Origin: an uncultured Clostridia bacterium
GTDB taxonomy: Bacteria; Bacillota; Clostridia; TANB77; CAG-508
Assembly (NCBI GenBank): GCA_934149005.1
Contig: CAKPDN010000002.1
Location: forward strand, 62,001-126,000
Length of the DNA stretch: 64,000 bases
Direction: 5' to 3'
Part shown: positions 1 to 8,210 of the stretch, one piece after another
Numbering within the stretch: the stretch's first letter is position 1
How the letters are laid out: each line of letters starts with the position of its first letter
Notes under the pieces: model-generated
Told to the model about the DNA's origin: nothing
The model's input: only the letters and a program-made list of their open reading frames with translations
The model's database searches: none
Position numbers and translations under genes: made by a program

Positions 1-2012
1 TAACAATGACTTTAGATGGAGAAAAAGGTGAAGGTAAATACTTTAAAGATCCAGAAGAAGCAATAATGGCATTTGAAAATCATGAAGTAGATATTCACTC
101 TAAAATATTTGTTAGAATAACAAAAGAAATAGATGGAGAAATGAAATCTAAAAAAATTGAAACAAGTGTTGGTAGAATTATATTTAATCAAGGCATACCA
201 CAAGATTTAGGATTTATTGATAGAAATGAAGATCCATTCCAATATGAAATTAATTTCCCTGTTGTTAAGAAAACAATGGGACAAATAATTGAAAGAGTAA
301 TTAGAGTACATGGTGTTGTTGAATCAGCTGAAGTAATAGACTATGTTAAAGCTTTAGGATTTAAATATTCAACAATTGCAGGTATTACATTCTCAATGAG
401 TGATGTTAAAGTGCCAGTGGCTAAAAAAGGATTACTTGAAGAAGCAGATAAACAAATAGAAACTATTAGAAAACAATATGCAAGAGGTTTAATTACTAAT
501 GATGAAAGATATAACTCAGTAATTAAAGTATGGGAAGATGCAACTAAGAAAATAAGTAAGGCAATGGAAGATAACTTTGAAGATTTAAACCCAATTTATA
601 TGATGGTTAAATCTGGAGCCAGAGGTAATATGAACCAATTAAGACAAATTGCAGGTATTCGTGGACTTATGGCTAGTACAACAGGTAAAGCAGTTGAAAT
701 TCCTATTAAGTCATCATTTGCAGAAGGACTAGATGCATTAGAGTACTTTATTTCTGCACATGGTGCACGTAAGGGACTTTCAGATACAGCTTTAAGAACA
801 GCCGACTCAGGATATTTAACAAGAAGATTAGTTGATGTATCACAAGATATTATTGTTAGGGAATATGATTGTGGAACACATGAAGGTTTAGTAGTTTATG
901 ATATTAAAGATGGAAATCAAATAATTGAAAAAATGCAAGAGAGACTTATTGGTAGATTTGTAGTTACTGATGTATATCATCCAGAAACTAAAGAACTTAT
1001 TGTTGATACAAATACTATGATAACAGAAGAAATAGCAGAAAAAATAGTAGAAGCTGGAATTGAAAAATTAGAAGTACGTTCAGTTTTAGCATGTAGATCA
1101 AAACATGGTGTATGTCAAAAATGTTATGGTATGGGATTAGCAAGAAGAAACTTAGTATCAATAGGAGAATCAGTAGGCATTATAGCGGCACAATCAATTG
1201 GTGAGCCAGGTACACAGCTTACAATGAGAACTATTCACTCTGGTGGTGTTGCTGGTGTAGCAGATATTACACAAGGTCTTCCAAGAGTTGAAGAATTATT
1301 TGAAGCAAGAAAACCTAAGGGAGTTGCAATTATTACTGAAATTGCAGGTAAAGTTAAAATAAAAGAAACAAAGAAGAAAAAAGAAGTTGTAGTAACATCA
1401 AAAGAAGATTCAAAAACATATACAATACCATTTGGATCTAAGATGAAAGTTAAAGATGGAGATATGGTAGAAGTTGGAGATCCATTAATAGAAGGATCTA
1501 TAAATCCATCAGAAATACTTGAATTAAAAGGACCAGAAGGAGTTTATGAATATTTAACTTCTGAAGTTCAAAAAGTATATAGAAATCAAGGTGTTGATAT
1601 TAATGATAAACACGTTGAAGTTATTGGAAGACAAATGCTTAAAAAGGTTAGAGTTGAAGATAATGGAGATACAGATATGTTTCCAGGTTCATTGGTTGAC
1701 ATGTATGACTTTGAAGATAAAAATAATGAAGCAATTACTGAAGGAAAAAGACCAGCTACAGGTAAAAGAGTATTGCTTGGTATTACAAAAGCATCTCTTG
1801 CAACAGATAGTTTCTTATCAGCTGCATCATTCCAAGAGACTACAAGAGTTCTTACAGAAGCAGCAATTAAAGGTAAAGTTGATGATTTAGTTGGATTAAA
1901 AGAAAATGTTATTATTGGTAAATTAATTCCAGCCGGTACTGGTATGAAAAAATACCAAGAAACTCATATTAATACAGAGAAAAAACTTGAAGAAGTTGCA
2001 GATGCAGAATAG
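1..2012 (+). CDS. rpoC: DNA-directed RNA polymerase subunit beta' (3' part)
   Basis: This is the C-terminal part of the catalytic beta' subunit; the reading frame is already open at the left edge, so the N-terminal half with the NADFDGD active site lies outside the window. About 669 residues are visible. The second zinc site can be seen as a Cys in EYDCGTHEG followed by ACRSKHGVCQKCYG, and the trigger-loop and bridge region is recognisable in IAAQSIGEPGTQLTMRTIHSGG. The C-terminal conserved block RVLLGITKASLATDSFLSAA is also present. The gene ends at an intrinsic terminator and is followed by tadA, not by rpsL. The rpoBC block is therefore separated from the str operon, which lies 51 kb further on. 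Identification is secure. Confidence 0.98.
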   Translation, partial: TMTLDGEKGEGKYFKDPEEAIMAFENHEVDIHSKIFVRITKEIDGEMKSKKIETSVGRIIFNQGIPQDLGFIDRNEDPFQYEINFPVVKKTMGQIIERVIRVHGVVESAEVIDYVKALGFKYSTIAGITFSMSDVKVPVAKKGLLEEADKQIETIRKQYARGLITNDERYNSVIKVWEDATKKISKAMEDNFEDLNPIYMMVKSGARGNMNQLRQIAGIRGLMASTTGKAVEIPIKSSFAEGLDALEYFISAHGARKGLSDTALRTADSGYLTRRLVDVSQDIIVREYDCGTHEGLVVYDIKDGNQIIEKMQERLIGRFVVTDVYHPETKELIVDTNTMITEEIAEKIVEAGIEKLEVRSVLACRSKHGVCQKCYGMGLARRNLVSIGESVGIIAAQSIGEPGTQLTMRTIHSGGVAGVADITQGLPRVEELFEARKPKGVAIITEIAGKVKIKETKKKKEVVVTSKEDSKTYTIPFGSKMKVKDGDMVEVGDPLIEGSINPSEILELKGPEGVYEYLTSEVQKVYRNQGVDINDKHVEVIGRQMLKKVRVEDNGDTDMFPGSLVDMYDFEDKNNEAITEGKRPATGKRVLLGITKASLATDSFLSAASFQETTRVLTEAAIKGKVDDLVGLKENVIIGKLIPAGTGMKKYQETHINTEKKLEEVADAE

Positions 2013-2063
2013 AAAATGTCCTAGTTGGGATGATTCTGTTTTGGGAAAATTTTGAAAAATAAG

Positions 2064-2104
2064 AAAAGAATTCACGATATATAATTTGTGAATTCTTTTT
2101 TATA
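2064..2104 (+). terminator. Intrinsic terminator after rpoC
   Basis: An 11-bp stem with arms AAAGAATTCAC and GTGAATTCTTT is followed directly by a T-run. It ends the rpoC transcript. Confidence 0.85.
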
Positions 2105-2139
2105 TTATAGGAAAGTTATCCGAACTTCCTATAATATAA
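2101..2139. repeat. Short palindrome behind the rpoC terminator
   Basis: Inverted arms TATATTATAGGAAGTT-like and AACTTCCTATAATATA surround a few bases. It has no T-run on the plus strand. Its role is unknown; it may be a second weak terminator or an operator. Confidence 0.5.
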
Positions 2140-2238
2140 ATACTTTCAATTATGCGTGGACTGAACTCTATATTTTAAAATTTAAATAATTTTTTTTTAT
2201 CTGTGGAATAATATATTTTAGGAGAAAGAGAGGTATCT

Positions 2239-2403
2239 ATGTTTTTGTTTATTTCAAGTTGTGTTTTAATCAGTTTTATTTTTTTCTTATGGATACTATT
2301 AATAGCATCTAGTAAATCAAAGTCAGATGAAGAAAAATTTATAGAAGATAATTTGCAAATGCATTATTTGAAGGAGTTTTCAAAGAAAAAGAAAAATTAT
2401 TAA
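2239..2403 (+). CDS. Small single-pass membrane protein (54 aa), unknown
   Basis: This small open frame starts at an ATG preceded by GGAGAAAGAGAGG, a good ribosome binding site. The product begins MFLFISSCVLISFIFFLWIL, which is one hydrophobic segment over residues 2-23. A short charged tail ending KEFSKKKKNY follows, so the predicted topology is a membrane anchor with a basic cytoplasmic tail. It lies between the rpoC terminator and tadA. I do not recognise a family. The binding site and membrane segment make a real gene likely, but nothing indicates a function. Confidence 0.5.
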   Translation: MFLFISSCVLISFIFFLWILLIASSKSKSDEEKFIEDNLQMHYLKEFSKKKKNY

Positions 2404-2518
2404 ATTTTTATAAATATATTGATTTTTGTAAAAATCAATTATATAATTTTATTAGCTAGTGCCTTATTTATAGCATTATTGCTTACAATGAGAAAATTTT
2501 TTTAGGAATTTTAGTAAA

Positions 2519-2980
2519 ATGGATAATAAAGAGAAATTTATGAAAGAAGCCTTAAAAGAGGCGAAAAAAGCATATGATAAATTAGAAGTACCAGTTGGAG
2601 CTGTAATTGTAAAAGATGGTAAAATTATAGCAAGAGCACATAATTTAAAAGAATCAAAATGTGACACTACTAAACATGCGGAAATTTTAGCTATTCAAAA
2701 AGCAAGCAGAAAATTAAATTCTTGGAGATTGTTGGACTGTGAAATGTATGTAACATTAGAACCATGTTCAATGTGTGCAGGAGCTTTAATTAATTCTAGG
2801 ATAAGAAAAGTTTATATTGGTACAAGTGATGAAAAAACGGGAGCAGTTGGTTCAATTTTTAATTTGTTAGAGGATTATACTTTTAATCATAAAGTTGAAT
2901 ATGAAAAAGGAATTTTAAAAGAAGAATGTGAAAAAATACTATCGAATTTTTTTAAAGACTTGAGGAAATTGAAAAAATAA
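2519..2980 (+). CDS. tadA: tRNA-specific adenosine deaminase TadA
   Basis: The product deaminates A34 to inosine in the anticodon wobble position of tRNA-Arg(ACG). It has 153 residues, normal for the family. The zinc site is complete: H53-A-E55, with E55 as the proton shuttle, and P82-C83-x-x-C86. The start is the ATG at 2519, preceded by TAGGA. The family is close to other nucleoside and cytidine deaminases, but the spacing and the EPCSMCAGA motif are those of TadA. In many Firmicutes the gene lies near the SRP RNA and dnaX. Neither is found here. Confidence 0.95.
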   Translation: MDNKEKFMKEALKEAKKAYDKLEVPVGAVIVKDGKIIARAHNLKESKCDTTKHAEILAIQKASRKLNSWRLLDCEMYVTLEPCSMCAGALINSRIRKVYIGTSDEKTGAVGSIFNLLEDYTFNHKVEYEKGILKEECEKILSNFFKDLRKLKK

Positions 2981-2990
2981 AAACAGCATA

Positions 2991-3092
2991 ATGTCTAAAA
3001 AGAACAATGTTATATATCCATTAGAAATTAAGAAAAGTGAACTATTTCCAATTGATAAAAATAATAATTATATCCCAATTGAATTAATTTAA
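2991..3092 (+). CDS. Possible 33-aa ORF, doubtful
   Basis: A short open frame (starts MSKKNNVIYPLEIKK) follows tadA by 10 bp and ends just before a terminator. No convincing ribosome binding site precedes it. It could be a real small gene, the remnant of a longer one, or chance. No family is recognised. Confidence 0.2.
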   Translation: MSKKNNVIYPLEIKKSELFPIDKNNNYIPIELI

Positions 3093-3095
3093 ATA

Positions 3096-3136
3096 AAAAA
3101 ATATTCTAAATACTTGATATTTGGAATATTTTTATT
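3096..3136 (+). terminator. Intrinsic terminator after tadA
   Basis: Arms AAAAATATTC and GAATATTTTTA with an inner TAAATA/TATTT extension form a hairpin ending in a T-rich tract. Confidence 0.6.
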
Positions 3137-3143
3137 ATATAAT
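3114..3143 (+). promoter_or_regulatory. Candidate promoter of the symporter gene
   Basis: TTGATA (3114-3119) and TATAAT (3138-3143) are separated by 18 bp. The leader to the start codon is about 95 nt. Confidence 0.55.
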
Positions 3144-3244
3144 AGAACAAATCCTTAAAATATAATTATATTTTGAGTTGCCTTAAACACAGAAGTTCAT
3201 AAAATAAAAATAAATTTTTATTTTATGAAAAGAGGGGTAGTATT

Positions 3245-4498
3245 ATGAAAAAATTTTTATCAAATTACAAATCAACAATTATTCTTTTAGTTGCGATAAT
3301 TGTTGGTGCAATTGTAGGAATTGTATTCAAAGAAAAAGCAACTATATTAAGTCCATTAGGGGATTTATTCTTAAATCTATTATTAGTTATAATTGTTCCA
3401 CTCATTTTTTTAAATATAACTACAGCAATATCAAAAATGAAACAACCTAAAAGGTTAGGAAAAATTATTGTATCAATAATTGGAGTTTTTTTAGTAACTT
3501 CTATTATTGCAGTTTTGATAGGGTTTGCAAGTACATATTTTGTAAAACTTGTAAATACTGAAGATGGAGAACAAATAAAAGCTTCACTTGAAGAAACAGT
3601 GGATACTGAAGAAGATACAAGTGAAGAATTAACAATTGCTGATAGAACAGTAAAATTACTTACTGTCAATGATTTTTCTAAATTAATTTCAAAAGACAAT
3701 ATTATTGCGTTATTAGTATTTTCAATAATTGTAGGTGTTGCAATTAATATGTCAGGAGAAAAAGGGGAACCATTTGGAAAAGTTTTGGAATCAGCAAATG
3801 ATGTTATGGCAAATATAGTTAAAATTATAATGTATTATGCCCCAATAGGATTGGGTTGCTATATGGCATCATTTATTGGAAGTTTTGGAACTTCAATAGC
3901 TGTAGGATATTTGAAAACTTTTATTGTATATTTAATTGTTTCAATAGTATTTTATTTTGTAATGTATAGCATATATGCTTTTATTGCAGGTGGAAAAAAA
4001 GGTGTAAGAGTATTTTGGAAATATGTTATTCCAGCTACAGTTACAGCAATGGGAACATGTTCAAGTGCTGCTTGTATACCTGTAAACATTGAATCAACTA
4101 AAAAAATGGGAGTATCAAATGATATTGCAGAAACAACAATTCCTTTAGGAACAAGTTTCCACAAAGATGGTTCTATAATAGGATCTGTATTTAAAATAAT
4201 GTTTCTAGTTGGATTATTTGGAACAAGTTTAGCAACGTTTGGAGATGTAATGGGAGTTTTAGGTGTTGCATTGCTTGCTAATTTGTTAATAACTGCTGTT
4301 CCAATTGGTGGAGGAACAATTTCAGAGATGCTAATAATAACAATGATGGGCTATCCAGTTGCATCATTGCCAATTTTAACAATAATTGCAACAATAATAG
4401 ATATGCCTGCTACTGTTCTAAATGTTGTTGGAGATGATGTTTCTTCAATGATGGTTGCTAGAATAGTTGATGGGAAAGATTGGAATAAAGATAATTAA
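3245..4498 (+). CDS. Dicarboxylate/amino acid:cation symporter (DAACS family)
   Basis: A 417-residue polytopic membrane protein of the glutamate/aspartate/dicarboxylate transporter family. These proteins couple uptake of acidic amino acids or C4-dicarboxylates to Na+ or H+. Hydrophobic segments begin at residue 10. The family's re-entrant HP1 serine-rich loop is visible as GTCSSAACIPV, followed by IPLGTSFHKDGS. The usual NMDG signature of helix 7 is therefore altered to HKDG. HP2 is seen as AVPIGGGTISEML, and the last conserved block is IDMPATVLNVVGDD. An acidic insert near residues 105-130 (EDGEQIKASLEETVDTEED) lies in an extracellular loop. The start ATG follows GAGGGG. The gene is alone between its promoter and a bidirectional terminator. 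Substrate is not certain. Confidence 0.9.
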   Translation: MKKFLSNYKSTIILLVAIIVGAIVGIVFKEKATILSPLGDLFLNLLLVIIVPLIFLNITTAISKMKQPKRLGKIIVSIIGVFLVTSIIAVLIGFASTYFVKLVNTEDGEQIKASLEETVDTEEDTSEELTIADRTVKLLTVNDFSKLISKDNIIALLVFSIIVGVAINMSGEKGEPFGKVLESANDVMANIVKIIMYYAPIGLGCYMASFIGSFGTSIAVGYLKTFIVYLIVSIVFYFVMYSIYAFIAGGKKGVRVFWKYVIPATVTAMGTCSSAACIPVNIESTKKMGVSNDIAETTIPLGTSFHKDGSIIGSVFKIMFLVGLFGTSLATFGDVMGVLGVALLANLLITAVPIGGGTISEMLIITMMGYPVASLPILTIIATIIDMPATVLNVVGDDVSSMMVARIVDGKDWNKDN

Positions 4499-4547
4499 AA
4501 AAATATATATGTATTTATAAAAAAATAATAATAGATTTAAAATAAAA

Positions 4548-4586
4548 AGAATCAAGTTAGAAATTATATAACTTGATTCTTTTCTT
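4548..4586. terminator. Bidirectional terminator between symporter gene and dgt
   Basis: A 12-bp stem (AGAATCAAGTTA and its complement, TAACTTGATTCT) is flanked by A-rich and T-rich tracts. It serves the two convergent genes. Confidence 0.8.
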
Positions 4587-4632
4587 TTATAAATAAGTTA
4601 TTCTGCTAAAAAAATTGATGTTTTTTGAACTT

Positions 4633-5838
4633 TTAAAAATGTATAATTTCATTATAAATTTCAATAGCAAAATTATCAGTCATTCCAGCAATATAATATA
4701 TAATTGTTTGATAGAAATCTTTTTCACTATCTAGCGAAAATAGAATTTTATTTTTTAGCTTTAAAGCATCTCTACTTCCCAAGTCATAATAATTTTGCAT
4801 AAATCCTATAAAACTATTACACAATTTTGGATATGTTTTTGATAGTATTTGTAAATTTTCTAAGGTGCTTTTAGAATTATAGGTAGATTTTAAGAGGTTA
4901 TATATCTCATTTATAACAATGTTAAAATATCTTACTGAAGGTTTGATTCTTTTTGAAGAATAGATATTTCTATAATTAAATTCTTTGATTTTATTCATAA
5001 GTTCAAGTGATTCTTTAGAAAAGCATAGACCTTTTTCAGGTGATGAATTTTCACATAAATCATATATTAATTTATTAATAATTATAGTATTATTAATTTG
5101 TTCATTATTTGGAGTTATATTTAGTACTTCAAATAATTCATCAGTATGCTCGTTTAAAATTCCCAATGTAATGGCATCTTCTATATCGCGACATATATAT
5201 GAAATTTTGTCAGAAATTTTTACAACACATGCTTCCCATGTGTATGGAGCAAATTGGTTTGGGAATGTATAGTTTTTTAAATCAATAAAATCATTTCTAG
5301 GTCTAATGCAATTTTCATCAATTTCTCCGCAATGTGAAACTATGCCATCTCTAACTGCATATGTTAAATTTAAATTTTGCATATTTTTATTGTTATCTTC
5401 TAAAAGTTCAATATTATCAACAAATTCTAATCCGTTTTTTTCATGCCAAAATGGCTTATTTAAGTCTATTTTTGAAATTTTAGATAATATTTTTTCTCCT
5501 TCATGTCCAAATGGGCTATGACCAATATCATGTGCAACAGAAATGGCTCTAGTAAGTTCAGTATTTAATCCTAAATATTTAGAAATTGTATGACTTATAG
5601 ACTCAACATGTGTTACATGTTCTATTCTTGTGCATATATGGTCATTTTCAGGTGAAAAGAATACTTGGGTTTTGTGCTTTAGCCTTTTGTAAGCATTACT
5701 ATGTATTATTCTTGTGTAATCTCTTTGAAATTCATCTCTTATGTCATTATTTCTAGTGTAAAGCGGATGTTCCCTTTTTATTAGATTTTCCCAATTTTTA
5801 TTTTCTGGTGAAGATGCAAAGTTTTCAAATTTTTTCAT
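4633..5838 (-). CDS. dgt: dGTPase-like HD-domain triphosphohydrolase
   Basis: The product belongs to the dGTP triphosphohydrolase family, which removes the whole triphosphate from dGTP (and often other dNTPs). It has 401 residues. The HD metal site is clear: RIEHVTHVESISHTI supplies the first His, AHDIGHSPFGHEGE the HD pair and following His residues, and the last Asp probably lies in SDKISYICRDIEDA. The N-terminal motif RDEFQRDYTRIIHSNAYKRL is typical. The start codon follows AAGGAGG on the minus strand. The gene is divergent from the small ORF and nucleotide kinase at 5958-6670, so two genes touching dNTP pools may share a control region. Substrate preference cannot be read from the sequence. 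Confidence 0.9.
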   Translation of the reverse strand: MKKFENFASSPENKNWENLIKREHPLYTRNNDIRDEFQRDYTRIIHSNAYKRLKHKTQVFFSPENDHICTRIEHVTHVESISHTISKYLGLNTELTRAISVAHDIGHSPFGHEGEKILSKISKIDLNKPFWHEKNGLEFVDNIELLEDNNKNMQNLNLTYAVRDGIVSHCGEIDENCIRPRNDFIDLKNYTFPNQFAPYTWEACVVKISDKISYICRDIEDAITLGILNEHTDELFEVLNITPNNEQINNTIIINKLIYDLCENSSPEKGLCFSKESLELMNKIKEFNYRNIYSSKRIKPSVRYFNIVINEIYNLLKSTYNSKSTLENLQILSKTYPKLCNSFIGFMQNYYDLGSRDALKLKNKILFSLDSEKDFYQTIIYYIAGMTDNFAIEIYNEIIHF

Positions 5839-5906
5839 AATGTAACCTCCTTAAATGATATTGTAATTATTGTACTACAAAAAATTGTAAAAATCTATAA
5901 AACTGA

Positions 5907-5935
5907 TTGAAATAAAAATGTTTTAATAGTATAAT
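5907..5935 (+). promoter_or_regulatory. Promoter of the small ORF and nucleotide kinase
   Basis: TTGAAA (5907-5912) and TATAAT (5930-5935) with a 17-bp spacer. The dgt gene is transcribed away from the same gap. Confidence 0.7.
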
Positions 5936-5957
5936 TGTTTCGAAAGGGGATATTGTA

Positions 5958-6074
5958 ATGTTTAATTTAGTAAAAGATGACTTTGATGAAAACATGGATG
6001 ATATATTAAATTCAATAAATAAAATTTTGGAAAATGAAGAAGATATAGAAGAAAAAAAGGAAAAAGAAAAATAA
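5958..6074 (+). CDS. Small acidic protein (38 aa), unknown
   Basis: Starts at an ATG seven bases after AAAGGGG and lies about 22 nt behind a strong promoter. The product begins MFNLVKDDFDENMDD and ends in a charged EEKKEKEK tail. It has no membrane segment. It is the first gene of a likely two-gene unit with the kinase 20 bp downstream. No family recognised; the binding site and promoter argue for translation. Confidence 0.5.
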   Translation: MFNLVKDDFDENMDDILNSINKILENEEDIEEKKEKEK

Positions 6075-6094
6075 TAAAATAGGGGGATATAAAA

Positions 6095-6670
6095 ATGGCA
6101 AATTCAAAATTAATAGTAGTAGAAGGACCACAAGGAGCAGGGAAAACAACAATAACAGATTTTTTAAGATATTCTTTAAGTTATACTAATTTATATAGAT
6201 TATCTGGTACAGCAGATAGTACACCAGCAGGAAAGAAAAAAGCAGAAGATATGTATGTAGATTTAGTTGAATATATGAAGAAAATGGAAAACAAAAGCAT
6301 CAATTTAGTTTTTGATAGAACATTTTTCACAGAAGAAAATTATTGTAGATTAGGTAAAAAAGAGTATTCTTTTACAGATGTATACAATAAATTATTGGAT
6401 AGTTTTAGTAAATTAGATTTTGAAATATATTATATAACATTATATTTAAGAGATGAAAATTTGTATAATGAAAGATTAAATAGAGAAGGAAAGGCAATAT
6501 TTAAAGGGTCTAAATTTGGAGCAGAAAATAGCATAAATCAGCAAAAAATGTATTTACAAATGGCAGAAGAAATAAAAGAAAAATATCCTAACATTAAAGT
6601 AGTTAATATTGCAAATGATAGAGAATTAGAAGAAGTAAAAGTAGAGATAAGAGAAATAGTAGGATTTTAA
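6095..6670 (+). CDS. Thymidylate/deoxynucleoside kinase-like P-loop protein
   Basis: A 191-residue P-loop kinase. Walker A is GPQGAGKTT at residues 11-19, within the opening KLIVVEGPQGAGKTT that is typical of dTMP kinases. A DR motif (VFDRTFFTEENYCRLG, near residues 72-87) matches the DRY/DRF base-binding block of deoxynucleoside and thymidylate kinases. LNREGKA near residue 130 is a lid-like arginine region. It is slightly short for Tmk and lacks the usual Tmk motif that binds the thymine ring. It could be a deoxynucleoside kinase or another small-molecule kinase. It sits behind a small acidic ORF and opposite a dGTPase-like gene, which fits nucleotide metabolism. Confidence 0.7.
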   Translation: MANSKLIVVEGPQGAGKTTITDFLRYSLSYTNLYRLSGTADSTPAGKKKAEDMYVDLVEYMKKMENKSINLVFDRTFFTEENYCRLGKKEYSFTDVYNKLLDSFSKLDFEIYYITLYLRDENLYNERLNREGKAIFKGSKFGAENSINQQKMYLQMAEEIKEKYPNIKVVNIANDRELEEVKVEIREIVGF

Positions 6671-6792
6671 TAGCATACAATATAAAACAGAGAAAAAACG
6701 AGTATTGCAGAGGAAAAGTGAGATAATAAAACATTCTTAAACATTATATATTTACAATTGCTAAATAAGTCAAAAATTAACATTTTATATAT

Positions 6793-6821
6793 TTGGAATA
6801 TTTTTCAAAATTTGGTATAAT
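6793..6821 (+). promoter_or_regulatory. Promoter of the OLE-like RNA
   Basis: TTGGAA (6793-6798) and a consensus TATAAT (6816-6821) are 17 bp apart. Transcription would begin about where the closing helix of the RNA starts (6829). No ribosome binding site or open frame follows, which supports a non-coding transcript. Confidence 0.75.
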
Positions 6822-6828
6822 ATATCTT

Positions 6829-7394
6829 GATGGTGCATTATTCTAGTCGTACTTAAATTTACGAGGGTGGGGCTAAAAATCCACTAAAGGGCACATCGTT
6901 GAAGTTTCTTGTTTGTGCGCGAAATGCCAGTTTTGTGTGTATTCAGGGAGTAAAGAGGTTAGGGTAACATATAATGGCATATATGTGATTCCCTGGTTTC
7001 GCGGAGGCTTAAATAGAATTTTAAGTTAAACCTATGTTGAGTGCCAAGACACAAAATACATAGTGTAGCCTGTCTCGAGTGAGTGTATTGGGATTATCTT
7101 TATCAAAGTAATTCATATTTTGGCCAAATGTTTTTTACTTTAGATTATGAAATTGCATTTGCAAAAAAGACTAGTAAATTTGTAAAAGTATGTTAAGGAA
7201 AACTTCTAGAATGTTTGCTTTGTCAAAAGCTTGAAAATCTAGGGATTAAGGTACGGATTTTAGTGGCGATCTGGTGGCTAAAATTATTTTAGTTATTTTC
7301 CATAAACGGAAACGGCTCTAACAGTAATGTTAAGCGGAAAATAGAGAAATTCAACCAGACCTAAACCGTAAAATTTACTTAGGTTTTTACCATC
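6829..7394 (+). ncRNA. ole: OLE RNA candidate (large structured non-coding RNA)
   Basis: This 566-base stretch has no credible reading frame but many local pairings. The ends GATGGT (6829-6834) and ACCATC (7389-7394) would form a closing helix, and ACCTAA/TTAGGT near 7361-7384 forms a 3' hairpin. Its G+C content is visibly higher than the gaps around it. It has its own promoter and an intrinsic terminator. The next gene encodes a 181-residue four-segment membrane protein with a DxxxD motif. OLE RNAs (ornate, large, extremophilic; about 600 nt) are known from anaerobic and extremophilic Firmicutes. They usually lie directly upstream of oapA, whose product carries the RNA to the membrane. The identification rests on size, context and fold. 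I could not run the family covariance model, and another large RNA class is possible. Confidence 0.72.
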
Positions 7395-7416
7395 TATATT
7401 TTAATTTAGAAATTAT

Positions 7417-7446
7417 TGGCAAGCCATTGAGCTTGTCTTAATTTTT
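7417..7446 (+). terminator. Terminator between the OLE-like RNA and oapA
   Basis: Seven-base arms GGCAAGC and GCTTGTC (one G-T pair) around a 6-base loop are followed by TTAATTTTT. The RNA may thus be released separately from the downstream mRNA. Confidence 0.65.
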
Positions 7447-7472
7447 ATATGTAATATAAGTAATATGATTTA

Positions 7473-7478
7473 TATAAT
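7473..7478 (+). promoter_or_regulatory. Candidate -10 box for oapA
   Basis: TATAAT stands 47 bp before the oapA start codon. No good -35 box is seen, so partial read-through from the RNA promoter remains possible. Confidence 0.35.
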
Positions 7479-7524
7479 AAAATATTATAATTTGTATAGA
7501 AAACTAGAAAGAAGGAAAAAATTA

Positions 7525-8070
7525 ATGAAAAAAAATCAAGAAAACAAAAAAGAACACTCGAATATGGAATGGGTAATACAATCATTTGTAATGACATTTA
7601 TTTTGTCATTAATATTTGCATATGTATCAACAAATGGAGTATCAAATCTAAGTTTAATACCAGCACTCTTAATATTGATAATAGTAGTATTACTAGGAAT
7701 ATTTTTTGATATTATAGGTGTAGCTGTTACAGTTGCTAATGAAGAAGAGTTTCATGCAAAAGCAACTAAAAAAGTAAAAGGTTCAAAAGATTCAATTAAA
7801 TTAATCAAAAATGCTCCAAAAGTTGCAAATATTTGTGCAGATGTTATTGGTGATATTTGTGGGGTATTAAGTGGTTCTATAAGTGCGTTAATTTCTATAA
7901 AGATTTCAACTCAAATGAATTTACCATTTAATATTCAGTTTGTTTTAAGTGCTTTAGTGTCAGCTTTAACTGTTAGTGGTAAGGCTTTCGGTAAGGATAT
8001 TGCTAACAAAAACTCTACTGAAATTGTGCATAAAGTTGGTATTGTTTTGAATAAATTTAGTAAAAAGTGA
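7525..8070 (+). CDS. oapA: OLE-associated membrane protein OapA (CorB/DUF21-like)
   Basis: The 181-residue product has about four hydrophobic segments (near residues 16-34, 43-62, 105-127 and 135-152). Between them is a cytoplasmic stretch, FDIIGVAVTVANEEEFHAKA. The polar motif D106-V-I-G-D110 sits at the edge of the third segment. Similar clostridial proteins are often annotated as CorB-like Mg2+/Co2+ transporters because they resemble the DUF21 membrane domain. OapA of Bacillus halodurans has this size and topology, binds OLE RNA and has been tied to Mg2+ homeostasis. I chose the ATG at 7525 because GAAGG lies at 7511-7515; the upstream in-frame ATG has no binding site. The stop codon TGA is also the first three bases of a palindromic element. 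Confidence 0.72.
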   Translation: MKKNQENKKEHSNMEWVIQSFVMTFILSLIFAYVSTNGVSNLSLIPALLILIIVVLLGIFFDIIGVAVTVANEEEFHAKATKKVKGSKDSIKLIKNAPKVANICADVIGDICGVLSGSISALISIKISTQMNLPFNIQFVLSALVSALTVSGKAFGKDIANKNSTEIVHKVGIVLNKFSKK

Positions 8071-8196
8071 GACAGATGGGACAGTCCGATTTTGTCTTAT
8101 ATTTTTGTCGATTTTTGTCAAAATTTAACCAATTCATTTTTTCGACAAAATTTAACAATATAAATGAGACAAAATTGGACTGTCCCATCTGTCTCA
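8068..8196. repeat. 129-bp palindromic element, copy 1 (TGAGACAG ends)
   Basis: The element runs from TGAGACAG to CTGTCTCA. Outer arms of about 33 bp are almost perfectly complementary and contain GGGACAGTCC. The interior carries a smaller TTTTGTCGA/TCGACAAAA pairing. Its first three bases are the oapA stop codon, and it ends directly before the AAAGGAGG binding site of the next gene. A second copy of the same length, in opposite orientation, follows that gene. It resembles REP/BIME-type or non-autonomous elements mobilised by Y1 transposases; that is an inference. No transposase is seen in the window. Confidence 0.85.
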
Positions 8197-8210
8197 AAGG
8201 AGGAAAAATT

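Noticed and set aside
12..203. Small minus-strand frame opposite rpoC
   Set aside because: Phe/Tyr/Ile-rich product typical of the antisense of AT-rich coding DNA; no ribosome binding site.
6829..7394. RNase P RNA, tmRNA or SRP RNA
   Set aside because: No tRNA-like ends with an ANDYALAA-type tag frame, no SRP GGAA-tetraloop domain and no recognisable RNase P core were found; the position before a four-segment membrane protein favours OLE.
8067..8210. N-terminal extension of the SDR frame through the palindromic element
   Set aside because: The ribosome binding site AAAGGAGG and the Rossmann motif place the start at 8211; the extension is only the readable side of the repeat.
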